DNA of 13,638 bases from Aquisalimonas sp. (GCA_007127625.1 SKYZ01000273.1:1-13638); one strand, 5' to 3'. Shown: positions 7,501 through 13,638, counted from the first letter of the stretch. The notes: generated by a model not told the origin, from the letters alone. Numbers and translations are program-made.

Positions 7501-8359
7501 GCTCGCCCTGGGGATGCACCACCTCCAGGTGTCGCAGGCGGGCACGGCTGTCGCGCAGTTCGCCCGCGACACTGAGCCGGTCCAGGGCCACGAGTTCGTG
7601 CTCCTGCCCCTGGACCACTCGCAGATCGTGCAGGCGGAAATCGTCGACGACGATGTTCAGCGGCAGCGCGACTTCAGGCAGTTCCAGGGCATCCCAGCCC
7701 GTTTCCAGGAACCCGGGGCCGGCGTCCTCCGCCGCCACCGGCTCGGCATCATCACCCTCCGGCAGGTCCACCAGGATGGATTCCCAGTTGAAACGGTCCA
7801 GGGTCAGCGTCCGCCCCTTCAGTGCGCCGCTCATCCGCAGATCGCTCCAGCGCGCGCGGTGTCCGTCCACGGTGACGTCCACCTGCTGGGCCCGGACCTG
7901 CGGGAAGGCGATGTCCACCGGCAGCGGGAAGGGATCCCCGCCGTCCGCCGCCTCCGGCTCGCCGTCATCGTCGGCGGCGGGCATGGCGGCGGTATCCACC
8001 GAGGCGTTGACGCCCCGAACCAGGGCCGCATTCAGACAAACCCGCGCCCGGAGGAGGCAGAGGTGGTTCCAGCGCAGCTCCGCCTCCTCCACCGTGACCG
8101 CGACGCCCTCGTCCCGCCAGTTCACCGCCCGGACGTCCAGGCCGTTCCAGAGGCTGCCGCCGGTAATCTCCAGATCCAGGCGCTCTTCCTCGGCCATGGC
8201 CCGCTCGGCAAGCCACTGGGCGCCGCTGGTGGTGAACACCAGCCACAGCACCACCGCCGCGAGGGTGATCAGGACCACGTAGATCAGGCGCGACAGGCTG
8301 TTGACCAGCACCCGGAGACCACGACCCAATCGTGCGAGCCAGCGCCAGAGCACGTTCAT
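4508..8359 (-). CDS. tamB: Translocation and assembly module subunit TamB (DUF490)
   Basis: Inner-membrane-anchored periplasm-spanning protein that works with TamA in outer-membrane protein assembly; as an AsmA-like bridge it is also linked to phospholipid transport to the outer membrane. Seen: 1283 residues (E. coli about 1259). One N-terminal hydrophobic helix at about 25-42 acts as an uncleaved anchor, followed by a long repetitive beta-rich acidic body as expected for a beta-taco groove. The C-terminal DUF490 domain includes LSYIILGRP (1164-1172), GGYINPNLYLGYGVG, and a terminal Tyr/Phe-rich strand YRFEF four residues from the end. Cys711 and Cys720 bracket a short loop, and Cys101/Cys108 a second. 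ATG 8359-8357 overlaps the tamA stop by ATGA, and its own stop overlaps the next start the same way. GGGG lies 8 bases upstream. Confidence 0.95.
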   Translation of the reverse strand: MNVLWRWLARLGRGLRVLVNSLSRLIYVVLITLAAVVLWLVFTTSGAQWLAERAMAEEERLDLEITGGSLWNGLDVRAVNWRDEGVAVTVEEAELRWNHLCLLRARVCLNAALVRGVNASVDTAAMPAADDDGEPEAADGGDPFPLPVDIAFPQVRAQQVDVTVDGHRARWSDLRMSGALKGRTLTLDRFNWESILVDLPEGDDAEPVAAEDAGPGFLETGWDALELPEVALPLNIVVDDFRLHDLRVVQGQEHELVALDRLSVAGELRDSRARLRHLEVVHPQGELRADGSLTMRDDWPVDLELQVEARDVPEVGDLALEASLWNSIGDLEFQLQVQGLANVALEGAVAPGQDHMPVRIQGQWDALGWPLDTRELVAARDGRLSLEGDLTDYRLNLGATVDGADIPEGRWQVDATGDLRSAQLERLRGELLDGWLEVTGTAAWHPDVEWDASVEMEGLAANRIAEQAPESVSGALRTRGRLAQDDLALDVEIDRIQAAVEGHELVLSGTVHRPAGGDWNLRDIRLRTGESLVTLAGRVGTETLDVEGNLDVADLGAFLPDAAGSIRGDFAARGPLTAPDVIAAMEAAQLSYGELVSVDSVDLDTEVAGLGEEASRLRLAVRGVELEAETIDSADLLVEGDRSDHSLTLDVDARRAAASVAVAGALSEALDWDGALERAEITAAEQRWELDSSTPVRFDMDAQQARIDPHCWRHDGASLCAREPILAGASGEASVALEGFDLALLAPWLPQAVELDGRIGAEVDARWGETPLPVVALDARIDDGQIRIIDPEGDMDDEQVDLVLDYERLGVRLDLDEDRLRTAISLRSEDLGTVDLSANAAVVGGDQPFGPLDGEVDVRAIELGVIEPFFPELRTLRGTVSAQGRLAGEVMDPRYHGTVSLTDGRVEPMAIGMELTEIGLELGVEGDNATLSGGFRSGGGTASISGEADWADELSAAVNLSGSALQVVYDPLADLRVNPDIDVTFADNTLQLGGELRVPRGEITLVQLPESAVQVSGDVVIIDDQPEPAETEEAEVAPPEAPEGLNLETNIQIVLGNRVDLSGFGITGRLTGDLRLQQSGGDEPQGFGEIRIMDGEYRAYGQRLRIREGQLLFSGPLDRPQLYVEAVRRVERDDVTAGLRLEGNPEEPRVSLFSEPAMAEEDVLSYIILGRPAGQGGGDDNMLGRAALALGMAGGSGYATALAEEIGIQDFTIDTEGDGDDTQVVVGGYINPNLYLGYGVGVFTPVNTLTLRYQLATNLYLEAVTSLESAIDLLYRFEFGSRG

Positions 8360-10107
8360 ATCTCCGGCCCCATGGAAAAGTGGATCCGGAACGGCGTATC
8401 CGGTTCGCTGACGCCCCAGGCCAGATCCAGCCGGATCGGCCCCACCGGGGACGACCAGCGCACGCCCACCCCGGCGCCCTCGCGAAAGCCCTCATTCAGA
8501 TCGCTGAAGGCGTTACCGACATCATAGAAGGTCGCCAGCGTCCAGCGCTCGAAGATGCGGTAGCCGTACTCCGCACTGCCCACCAGCAGGTAGCGGCCAC
8601 CAATCAGATCACCGTCCTCGTTGCGCGGCGCCAGGGACTGATAGCGGAAGCCGCGCACGCTCTGGTCACCACCGGTGAAAAACCGCAGTGACGGCGGCGT
8701 ACGACTGAAGTCCTCCGTGACCACGGCGCCGGCGTCGGCCCGGGCGACCACCCGATGGCGTCCGTAGGTGCGCAGCCACTTGGTGCCCAGCCGGAAGCGG
8801 GAGAGCTGGATGTCGGAGCCGAGTTCCGGATGGGTGGCTTCCACCGAGGCGAACTGGCGATCCCCCCAGTTCGGGTCCATGCCGCCGCGGCTGCGGGTCC
8901 GCGTCAGACTCATGCCCGGAAGGGTCAGGGTACTCTCGCCGCGCTCTCCGGCCTGGGTGAACTTCTCCCGCTCCCAGCGCAGGAACAGTGTCTGCGTCCA
9001 GCCGCGGGTGAGCACCCGCTGCCGCTGGATCGCCGCCGTCACTTTCTGGGACTCGGTATCCTCGATTTCCTCGCGCTGCATGCCGCCCTGGAACTGCAGC
9101 CGATGGTCCAGGGGCGGTGTCAGCGGGATGGTATAGGTGCTACTCAGGGACTGACGCACCTCCGAGATCTCGGACTCCGCCGACAGGCTGTGCCCGTCGG
9201 CATTGACCCAGGGTTTGCGCCAGTTCAGGCGCACGCGCGGGCCGACGTCGGTGGCGTAGCCCACCCCGACACCGACGCGGTTGGGCCGATTCATGCGGAC
9301 ATTGGCCTCCACCGGCACGCGACGATCCTCGCCAGCCCGGTCCTGGTGCGTTCGCACACGCACGTCCCGGAAGTAATCGCTGTTGAGCAGATTCCTGTTC
9401 AGCGCGGCGATGCCGTCCGAGTGGTAAGGCTCATCCGGTTCGAAGGGCACCAGCCGCCGGCGCAGATCCTCCGACAGGGTCTCATCCGTGTAGTCCACAT
9501 CGCCGAAACGGTAGCGCTCCCCGGAGTTGTAGTGGAGGACGATCTCCGCCTCCTGGTCACGCAAGCTGACATTGATGCGGGTGGTCTCGAAGGCACCGTC
9601 GAAATAGCCGCGGGTCAGGGCCAGGTTGCGAATGGCGCGTTTGCTGGACTCGTAGCGTCCGTGGTGAAGCCGGTCGCCTTCCTGCAGCGGCATGCGCTCG
9701 CGGAGGGACTGGAACGCGCTGTCATCCGCCGCCTCGCCGCGGAACTGGACATCCACCCGGGCGATCCGGATGGCCGGCCCCGGCTCCACGTGGATGATGA
9801 TGGTGTGCCGATCGTCCTCCCGACGGCGCTCCACACGGATCTCCGGCTCGTAGTGGCCCAGGGCCTGCAGCGCCTCGGTGGCGCGCTGGTTCACCCGCCC
9901 GGCGAACCGGCGCACCACCAGCGGATCGCTGCTCGGCGGCTCGCCCACGTGATTGCGGATGTTGTCGGCCAGCTCCCCGTCGACACCCTGGATCTCGATG
10001 GTCACGTTCGCCATGGCGGACACGCTGACGAACAGAAGCACCAGCCCGCAGGCCACCACCAGCGCGGCGCGGACAGGGTTACGACAGTGGAAGCTCGGCA
10101 GCGGCAT
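8356..10107 (-). CDS. tamA: Outer-membrane assembly factor TamA (Omp85 family)
   Basis: Outer-membrane Omp85 beta-barrel with periplasmic POTRA domains that pairs with TamB. Seen: 583 residues. The signal peptide has a hydrophobic core at about 13-30 and an AMA cleavage site before Asn34. Three POTRA-like segments follow (about 35-107, 113-195, 197-272), with paired features such as RGYFDGAF (166-173) and LNSDYFRDV (241-249). A barrel of about 310 residues holds the diagnostic VRGF motif (484-487) and a terminal strand FRIHFSMGPEI. The longest frame begins at GTG 10113, but ATG 10107 is preferred: GGCGGGG lies about 8 bases before it and only 2 before the GTG. It starts 14 bases after the srkA stop and ends on ATGA with tamB. 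Length is close to E. coli TamA (577). Confidence 0.95.
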   Translation of the reverse strand: MPLPSFHCRNPVRAALVVACGLVLLFVSVSAMANVTIEIQGVDGELADNIRNHVGEPPSSDPLVVRRFAGRVNQRATEALQALGHYEPEIRVERRREDDRHTIIIHVEPGPAIRIARVDVQFRGEAADDSAFQSLRERMPLQEGDRLHHGRYESSKRAIRNLALTRGYFDGAFETTRINVSLRDQEAEIVLHYNSGERYRFGDVDYTDETLSEDLRRRLVPFEPDEPYHSDGIAALNRNLLNSDYFRDVRVRTHQDRAGEDRRVPVEANVRMNRPNRVGVGVGYATDVGPRVRLNWRKPWVNADGHSLSAESEISEVRQSLSSTYTIPLTPPLDHRLQFQGGMQREEIEDTESQKVTAAIQRQRVLTRGWTQTLFLRWEREKFTQAGERGESTLTLPGMSLTRTRSRGGMDPNWGDRQFASVEATHPELGSDIQLSRFRLGTKWLRTYGRHRVVARADAGAVVTEDFSRTPPSLRFFTGGDQSVRGFRYQSLAPRNEDGDLIGGRYLLVGSAEYGYRIFERWTLATFYDVGNAFSDLNEGFREGAGVGVRWSSPVGPIRLDLAWGVSEPDTPFRIHFSMGPEI

Positions 10108-10121
10108 CGGCACGACCCCGC

Positions 10122-11111
10122 CTAGAGCTGCAGCGGCGGTTCATCGAGGAGAGCCGCCTGCTCGCGCAGGGCCAGTATCTGCTCCTCCCAGTAGCGTTCC
10201 CCGCCGAACCACGGGAACGCCGGAGGGAATGCGGGATCGTTCCAGCGCAGGGCAAGCCAGTAGGAAAAGCGCATCATGCGCAGCGTCCGCAGGGCTTCCA
10301 CCAGATGCAGCTGCCGCGGGTCGAAGTCGGAGAAATCCTCGTAGCCCTCCAGAAGCTCGTCCAGTTGCCGGGTCATCTCGGCCCGGTCGCCTGAAAGCAG
10401 CATCCAAAGGTCCTGTATCGCTGGGCCGTTCAGGGCATCGTCCAGATCAACGAAGTGCGGGCCATCGTCGGTCCAGAGGATGTTGCCCGGATGGCAGTCC
10501 CCGTGCAGACGGATGGTCGCGACATCGCCGGCCCGCTGGAAGCAGGCCTCCACCCGGGCCAGGACATCCTCGGCGACACCGGCGTAAACGCTCTCCAGCG
10601 CCGATGGCACCAGGCCGTTGTCCAGCACGTAGCGCAGCGCGACACGGCCGAAGGCCTCCGGCGTCAATGTCGGCCGCGCCGAGAACGCACGCATGCCGCC
10701 CACCAGGTGAAGCCTGCCCAGGTAACGCCCCAGCCACAGGCGCGCCTCCGGGCAGTCCAGATCCGGCAGACGCCCGCCCTGCCGCGGGAACAGCGTGAAC
10801 CGGTGGCCCTGGTAGTGGTGCAGGGTCTCGCCATCAAAGGACAGCGGCGCCACCACGGGAATGTCCCGCTCCTGCAGTTCCACCGTGAAGGCGTGCTCTT
10901 CAAAAATGGCAGCGTCGCTCCACCGGCCCGGTCGGTAGAACTTGCCGATCACCGGCGTCTGGTCCTCGAGCCCGATCTGGTAGACCCGGTTCTCATAGCT
11001 GTTGAGCTGGAGCAGGCGTCCGTCGCAGTTCAGGCCCAGGGATTCCACGGCATCCAGGACCACTGCGGGCCCGAGATCTGCATAGGGCGTTTCACTGACG
11101 GGCTGCTCCAT
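10122..11111 (-). CDS. srkA: Stress response serine/threonine kinase SrkA (YihE/RdoA)
   Basis: Cytoplasmic kinase of the choline-kinase/APH fold that in enterobacteria is induced by Cpx envelope stress and counters stress-related death. Seen: 329 residues, collinear with E. coli SrkA (328) from LNSYENRVYQ (36-45) to EPPLQL at the C-terminus. GKFYRP (56-61) supplies the ATP-binding Lys57. The catalytic loop is HGDCHPGN (203-210) with Asp205, and FVDLDD (220-225) carries the metal-binding Asp222. In E. coli it sits beside dsbA; here it stands 14 bases ahead of tamA. The start ATG 11111-11109 has GGAG 12 bases away, somewhat distant. The 124-base gap to nagZ suggests it may have its own promoter, although none was convincing by eye. 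Confidence 0.95.
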   Translation of the reverse strand: MEQPVSETPYADLGPAVVLDAVESLGLNCDGRLLQLNSYENRVYQIGLEDQTPVIGKFYRPGRWSDAAIFEEHAFTVELQERDIPVVAPLSFDGETLHHYQGHRFTLFPRQGGRLPDLDCPEARLWLGRYLGRLHLVGGMRAFSARPTLTPEAFGRVALRYVLDNGLVPSALESVYAGVAEDVLARVEACFQRAGDVATIRLHGDCHPGNILWTDDGPHFVDLDDALNGPAIQDLWMLLSGDRAEMTRQLDELLEGYEDFSDFDPRQLHLVEALRTLRMMRFSYWLALRWNDPAFPPAFPWFGGERYWEEQILALREQAALLDEPPLQL

Positions 11112-11235
11112 GAGGACTATCCGCTCCAGGGTTACCGATCACAGGTACCAGCGCCGGCGCACGGGCCGGCTTTTCAGTCAGACACGAAAGGTCCGGTGGA
11201 GTGCCATTACTAACCTTTCAGGAGGTCTTGCCAGG
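11112..11235. other. nagZ-srkA intergenic gap with hairpins
   Basis: The largest break inside the minus-strand gene run (124 bases). On the plus strand GCCGGC (11153-11158), GCACGG, GCCGGC (11165-11170) is followed by TTTT, so the terminator-like polarity faces the plus strand, where no gene is present. On the minus strand the same hairpin has no T-run after it. A second, loose 7-base stem pairs GAAAGGT (11186-11192) with ACCTTTC (11213-11219). I see no convincing promoter for srkA, but position makes one plausible. Confidence 0.35.
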
Positions 11236-12261
11236 TCAGCAAAACGACTGCGCCAGCTCGCGGGCGCGTCGCCAGTCCGGGTGCGTCTGCAGCGCTGCCA
11301 GGTCCGGCGCCTGGGGCGTGCCGCCCTGCAGTCGTCGCAACCGCTCCGCCGTGGTCGCCGGAACCTCCGCACCGAGGGCGTCCAGCACCTTGCCGATGCC
11401 GTCGAGCTCATTGCACAGCATGACCAGATCACAGCCGGCATCCACGGCGGCTTCCGCACGCGCTACCAGATCGCCGACACTGGCGGCGGCTTCCATGCCG
11501 AGGTCATCCCCGACGACCACACCCTGGAAATTCATCTCCTCCCGCAGGGTGCGGTGGATCCAGGTCGACGAGAACGTGGCAGGCTGGTTGTCCAACTGCG
11601 GATAGACGACATGCGCCGTCATGATCGCGGTCAGGGCGTCCTCGTCGATGAGCCGTTCGAACACGGCCATGTCCGCACCGCGCAGTTCCAGCACCGGGCG
11701 ATCGTCCACTGGCAGATCAGTGTGGGAGTCGGCGGTGACGGCGCCGTGGCCGGGAAAATGCTTGCCGCAGCTCGCCATGCCGGCAGCGTGCATGCCCCTG
11801 CACCAGGCGGCTCCCAGCGCGGCCACCGCGTCCGGGTCACCGTGGAACGCCCGGTCACCGATGACGGCGCTGATGCCGCGGTCCAGATCCAGTACCGGGG
11901 CGAAGCTGAGGTCGATGCCGGCGCTGCGCAGTTCCGCCGCCATCAGCCAGCCGAGCTGCTCGGCACCGGCTTCGGCGGCTGCCGAGTCCCGGTCGTGCCA
12001 GTCACCAAGACGCCGCAGCGGTGGCAGCACGGTGCATGGTGCGCCGATGCGCTGCACCCGACCGCCCTCCTGATCCACGGCAACCAGGCCCGGAGTACTC
12101 AGGCCGCGCACCTCCCCCACCAGAGCCCGGAGCTGCTCCCACTCGGCGATGTTGCGCTGAAACAGGATGGCCCCGGCGACCCGGGGATGCTGCAGCAGCT
12201 CTCGTTCCTCCTCGGTGAGCTCGGGGCCCTGCAGGCCGATCATCAGACCGCCCGGTGTCAT
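11236..12261 (-). CDS. nagZ: Beta-N-acetylglucosaminidase NagZ (GH3)
   Basis: Cytoplasmic glycosidase that removes GlcNAc from 1,6-anhydroMurNAc-peptides during murein recycling; its products also signal AmpC induction in species with AmpR. Seen: 341 residues from ATG 12261, identical in length to E. coli NagZ. VDQEGGRVQR (62-71) and KHFPGHG (167-173) bind sugar. DSH (178-180) provides the Asp-His acid/base dyad typical of NagZ. GDDLGM (251-256) holds the nucleophile, probably Asp252. The open frame extends 23 codons further upstream, but GGAGGA sits 6 bases before this ATG, the best Shine-Dalgarno in the run. The ATGA overlap (12258-12261) joins it to the preceding YkuD gene. No signal peptide, as expected. 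A 124-base gap follows before srkA. Confidence 0.97.
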   Translation of the reverse strand: MTPGGLMIGLQGPELTEEERELLQHPRVAGAILFQRNIAEWEQLRALVGEVRGLSTPGLVAVDQEGGRVQRIGAPCTVLPPLRRLGDWHDRDSAAAEAGAEQLGWLMAAELRSAGIDLSFAPVLDLDRGISAVIGDRAFHGDPDAVAALGAAWCRGMHAAGMASCGKHFPGHGAVTADSHTDLPVDDRPVLELRGADMAVFERLIDEDALTAIMTAHVVYPQLDNQPATFSSTWIHRTLREEMNFQGVVVGDDLGMEAAASVGDLVARAEAAVDAGCDLVMLCNELDGIGKVLDALGAEVPATTAERLRRLQGGTPQAPDLAALQTHPDWRRARELAQSFC

Positions 12262-12806
12262 GATGTCCTCCAGTCCGGGTAGAGCCCGCTGTCCGGCGCC
12301 GGTGGCGCCGTGGCAGAGTCCCCAAGCCACACCGGCGTACCCGCCGGCGCCCGGCGGAACAGCTCCAGTACGTCGCTGTTGCGCATGCGAATACAGCCTC
12401 GCGAACCGGGCTGCCCGAGGGTGACGGACTCCGGGCAGCCGTGAAAATAGATGTAGCGGCGCATGGTATCCACCGGGCCGAACCGGTTCCGGCCCGGTTC
12501 CCGGCCGCAGAGCCAGAGGATGCGGGTGAGAATCCAGTCGCGACCGGGCTGGGCCGCCATGAGCTCCGGCGAGCAGATCTCGCCGGTCCAGCGTCGGCCA
12601 CGGAACACCGCCCCTTCCGGAGCACCGTCGCCGATACGGGCACGGATCACGTGCCAGCCCCGGGGGGTGCAGAAGGACCCGTCGCGCTCCCCGGGCCCGT
12701 TGGCCGCGGTGGACGCAGGATAAACGTGTGCCGCCTCGCCCTCCAGCAGTTCCACCTGCTGGCGGTCCAGCAGCACGCGAATCCAGGGCGCTGCCGGCGC
12801 GATCAC
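12258..12806 (-). CDS. Signal-less YkuD-domain L,D-transpeptidase/L,D-carboxypeptidase
   Basis: YkuD-fold cysteine enzyme acting on the L,D bond of peptidoglycan tetrapeptides. Seen: 182 residues from GTG 12806-12804. The N-terminus IRVLLDRQQVELLEGE (9-24), the YPASTA strand (29-34) and TPRGWH (47-52) match the start of the YkuD fold. The active site is HG (122-123), then SRGCIRM (135-141) with nucleophile Cys138. There is no signal peptide, lipobox, LysM domain or membrane helix, unlike most periplasmic L,D-transpeptidases. The start lies on a GTGA overlap with the CYTH stop, with GGGAG 5 bases upstream; a 26-codon upstream extension is possible but lies entirely within the CYTH gene. Coupling to nagZ and a cytoplasmic location favour a murein-recycling L,D-carboxypeptidase, like the YkuD-type ElsL of Acinetobacter. 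A cytoplasmic role is inferred; the family assignment is firm. Confidence 0.85.
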   Translation of the reverse strand: MIAPAAPWIRVLLDRQQVELLEGEAAHVYPASTAANGPGERDGSFCTPRGWHVIRARIGDGAPEGAVFRGRRWTGEICSPELMAAQPGRDWILTRILWLCGREPGRNRFGPVDTMRRYIYFHGCPESVTLGQPGSRGCIRMRNSDVLELFRRAPAGTPVWLGDSATAPPAPDSGLYPDWRTS

Positions 12807-13273
12807 GCCCACTCCCTGTACGGATGCTTCACCAGGCAGACGTTGTAGTAGCGAGGATCGTCCGACACCTCCTCGCCCAGCCATGCCGGCCGCTGGAAGC
12901 GTTCCTCCACAGACTCCAGCTCCAGCTCCGCGACCACCAGCCCGGCATTGTCGCCGAAGAATTCGTCGATCTCCCAGAGGTGTCCGTGGTGATGGAGGTA
13001 GTGGCGAGTCTTCTCGATCAGGGGTGTCTCGCAGAGGTTGTCGAGCATCTCGCGGGCATCGACGGTGGGAATGGGGTATTCGTATTCCTGTCGGGAAATG
13101 CCGAGGGTCGCGCTCTTGATATTGAGCCAGGCGTGGTCATCGCTGAGGCGCACCCGCAGTGACGCCTTTTCCGTGCCGCCGAAGTAGCCCTGGCGGATCA
13201 CCTGGGTTCTCTCGACCTGATCCCGCCAGCTCGCGTCCGTGACCAGAAACTTGCGCTCGATCTCCGCGGCCAC
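12803..13273 (-). CDS. CYTH-domain triphosphate tunnel metalloenzyme
   Basis: CYTH proteins hydrolyse inorganic triphosphate or organic triphosphates in an eight-stranded tunnel, and some are class IV adenylate cyclases. Seen: 156 residues, the usual length of the single-domain bacterial form. The signature ExExK is EIERK (4-8). Tunnel-lining basic residues appear at SLRVR (38-42), IK (52-53) and EKTR (87-90), and acidic ones at EID (101-103) and ELELE (116-120). The longest frame starts at ATG 13303, but GTG 13273 is chosen because GGAGGGGG sits 5 bases before it and it puts EIERK at the family's normal distance from the start. There is no CHAD domain. It is first in the minus-strand run and overlaps the YkuD gene by GTGA (12803-12806). 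Inorganic triphosphatase activity is the best guess; cyclase activity cannot be excluded. Confidence 0.9.
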   Translation of the reverse strand: MAAEIERKFLVTDASWRDQVERTQVIRQGYFGGTEKASLRVRLSDDHAWLNIKSATLGISRQEYEYPIPTVDAREMLDNLCETPLIEKTRHYLHHHGHLWEIDEFFGDNAGLVVAELELESVEERFQRPAWLGEEVSDDPRYYNVCLVKHPYREWA

Positions 13274-13354
13274 TGCCCCCTCCACCAGAGCCAAAAGGTG
13301 CATGGTAACGTACTCACCAGTCAGGTCGCATATTCAGAAATCGGGGAGCGCTCC
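13274..13354. promoter_or_regulatory. Divergent control region, CYTH gene / thioesterase gene
   Basis: About 80 bases separate the two divergent starts, so both promoters must lie here or within the coding starts. TATTCA (13331-13336) is a possible -10 element for the plus strand, but no good -35 lies at the right distance. GGAGCGCTCC (13345-13354) is a perfect 10-base palindrome touching the thioesterase ATG and including its Shine-Dalgarno. No operator could be assigned. Confidence 0.35.
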
Positions 13355-13638
13355 ATGACCACGGCCACAGAGCTGCAGGACCTGCTGCACAATCAGATTC
13401 CGCTGAGCGCCGCCATGGGCCTCACCGTCCGCGCCCTGAACGGGCGCAGTCTGACGCTGAGCGCCCCGCTGGCGGCCAACCACAATCACGCAGGCACCAT
13501 GTTTGCCGGCAGTCAGCACGCCCTTGCCAGCCTGGCCGGCTGGGGCCTGCTCCGCGCCTGGGCGGACAATAACCACTGGTCCGCCGAGTTGGTGCTGGCC
13601 CACGCGGACATCCGCTATCTGCGCCCGGCCGCCGGCGA
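13355..13638 (+). CDS. YiiD-C-like hotdog thioesterase domain protein, partial
   Basis: The first 94 codons of a gene leaving the right edge. Translation starts MTTATELQDLLHNQIPLSAAMGL (ATG 13355) and contains ANHNHAGTMFAGSQHALASL (41-60), then DIRYLRPAAG at the edge. The NHN..GTMFAGS segment and the alternating strand pattern match the putative thioesterase domain found at the C-terminus of YiiD, a hotdog-fold family; family members are little characterised, with acyl-CoA or acyl-carrier thioesterase activity presumed. Complete stand-alone versions run about 140-150 residues, so roughly two thirds is visible. GGGGAG lies 7 bases before the ATG. Substrate unknown; it is divergent from the CYTH gene. 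Confidence 0.8.
   Translation, partial: MTTATELQDLLHNQIPLSAAMGLTVRALNGRSLTLSAPLAANHNHAGTMFAGSQHALASLAGWGLLRAWADNNHWSAELVLAHADIRYLRPAAG

Noticed and set aside
5672..8527. A 951-codon open frame on the plus strand opposite tamB and the end of tamA
   Set aside because: It mirrors a certain TamB gene, is His/Gln/Arg/Gly-rich and looks like no protein family; long antisense frames are expected where the real gene has strongly GC-biased third positions.
12262..12330. In-frame extension of nagZ upstream of ATG 12261
   Set aside because: It lies within the coding end of the YkuD gene; ATG 12261 has a strong GGAGGA site, an ATGA overlap and gives the 341-residue length of E. coli NagZ.
12807..12884. 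In-frame extension of the YkuD gene to 12884
   Set aside because: The extra residues are encoded within the CYTH gene in another frame and do not form a signal peptide; GTG 12806 has the GTGA overlap and a GGGAG site.

Overview
The window looks like a stretch of chromosome from a high-GC gammaproteobacterium. TypA, TamA/TamB, NagZ and SrkA all match the gammaproteobacterial forms closely in length and motifs. The REP-like repeats are of a kind I associate with halophilic or alkaliphilic Ectothiorhodospiraceae-type genomes, but this genus-level placement is only an inference. Nothing looks horizontally acquired: there is no integrase, transposase, tRNA, rRNA or CRISPR array, and the genes are tightly packed housekeeping genes.

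Layout. (1) Bases 1-1488, minus strand: sixA (phosphohistidine phosphatase) followed 8 bases later by a ppx/gppA-type exopolyphosphatase that runs off the left edge. (2) Bases 1489-3603, plus strand: typA/bipA, divergent from sixA. It has a good sigma70-type promoter, a leader of about 140 bases with a strong hairpin, and a possible 33-codon leader ORF whose stop overlaps the typA GTG start. (3) Bases 3604-3791: a non-coding spacer between converging genes holding three REP-like hairpins, two of them forming a perfect 25-base inverted pair. (4) Bases 3792-13273, minus strand: seven co-directional genes in transcription order CYTH triphosphatase, YkuD-domain protein, nagZ, (124-base gap), srkA, tamA, tamB, ygjP-like metallopeptidase. 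Four of the six junctions are 4-base start/stop overlaps (GTGA or ATGA), implying translational coupling. (5) Bases 13355-13638, plus strand: the first 94 codons of a YiiD-C-like hotdog thioesterase, divergent from the CYTH gene.

How the genes fit together. CYTH, YkuD and NagZ form one coupled block. NagZ is a cytoplasmic muropeptide-recycling glycosidase. The YkuD protein has no signal peptide, so it is better read as a cytoplasmic L,D-carboxypeptidase of murein recycling than as a periplasmic cross-linking enzyme. SrkA, TamA, TamB and YgjP form a second block centred on the translocation and assembly module of the envelope, with a stress kinase in front and a cytoplasmic zinc-peptidase-like protein behind. 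SixA and Ppx form a phosphate/polyphosphate pair; the CYTH protein may also hydrolyse triphosphates.

Starts were often moved from the longest open frame. TypA (GTG 1780), NagZ (ATG 12261), the YkuD protein (GTG 12806), CYTH (GTG 13273) and TamA (ATG 10107) were set from family length, Shine-Dalgarno position and stop/start overlap. Long open frames opposite typA, tamB and tamA are GC-rich shadows.
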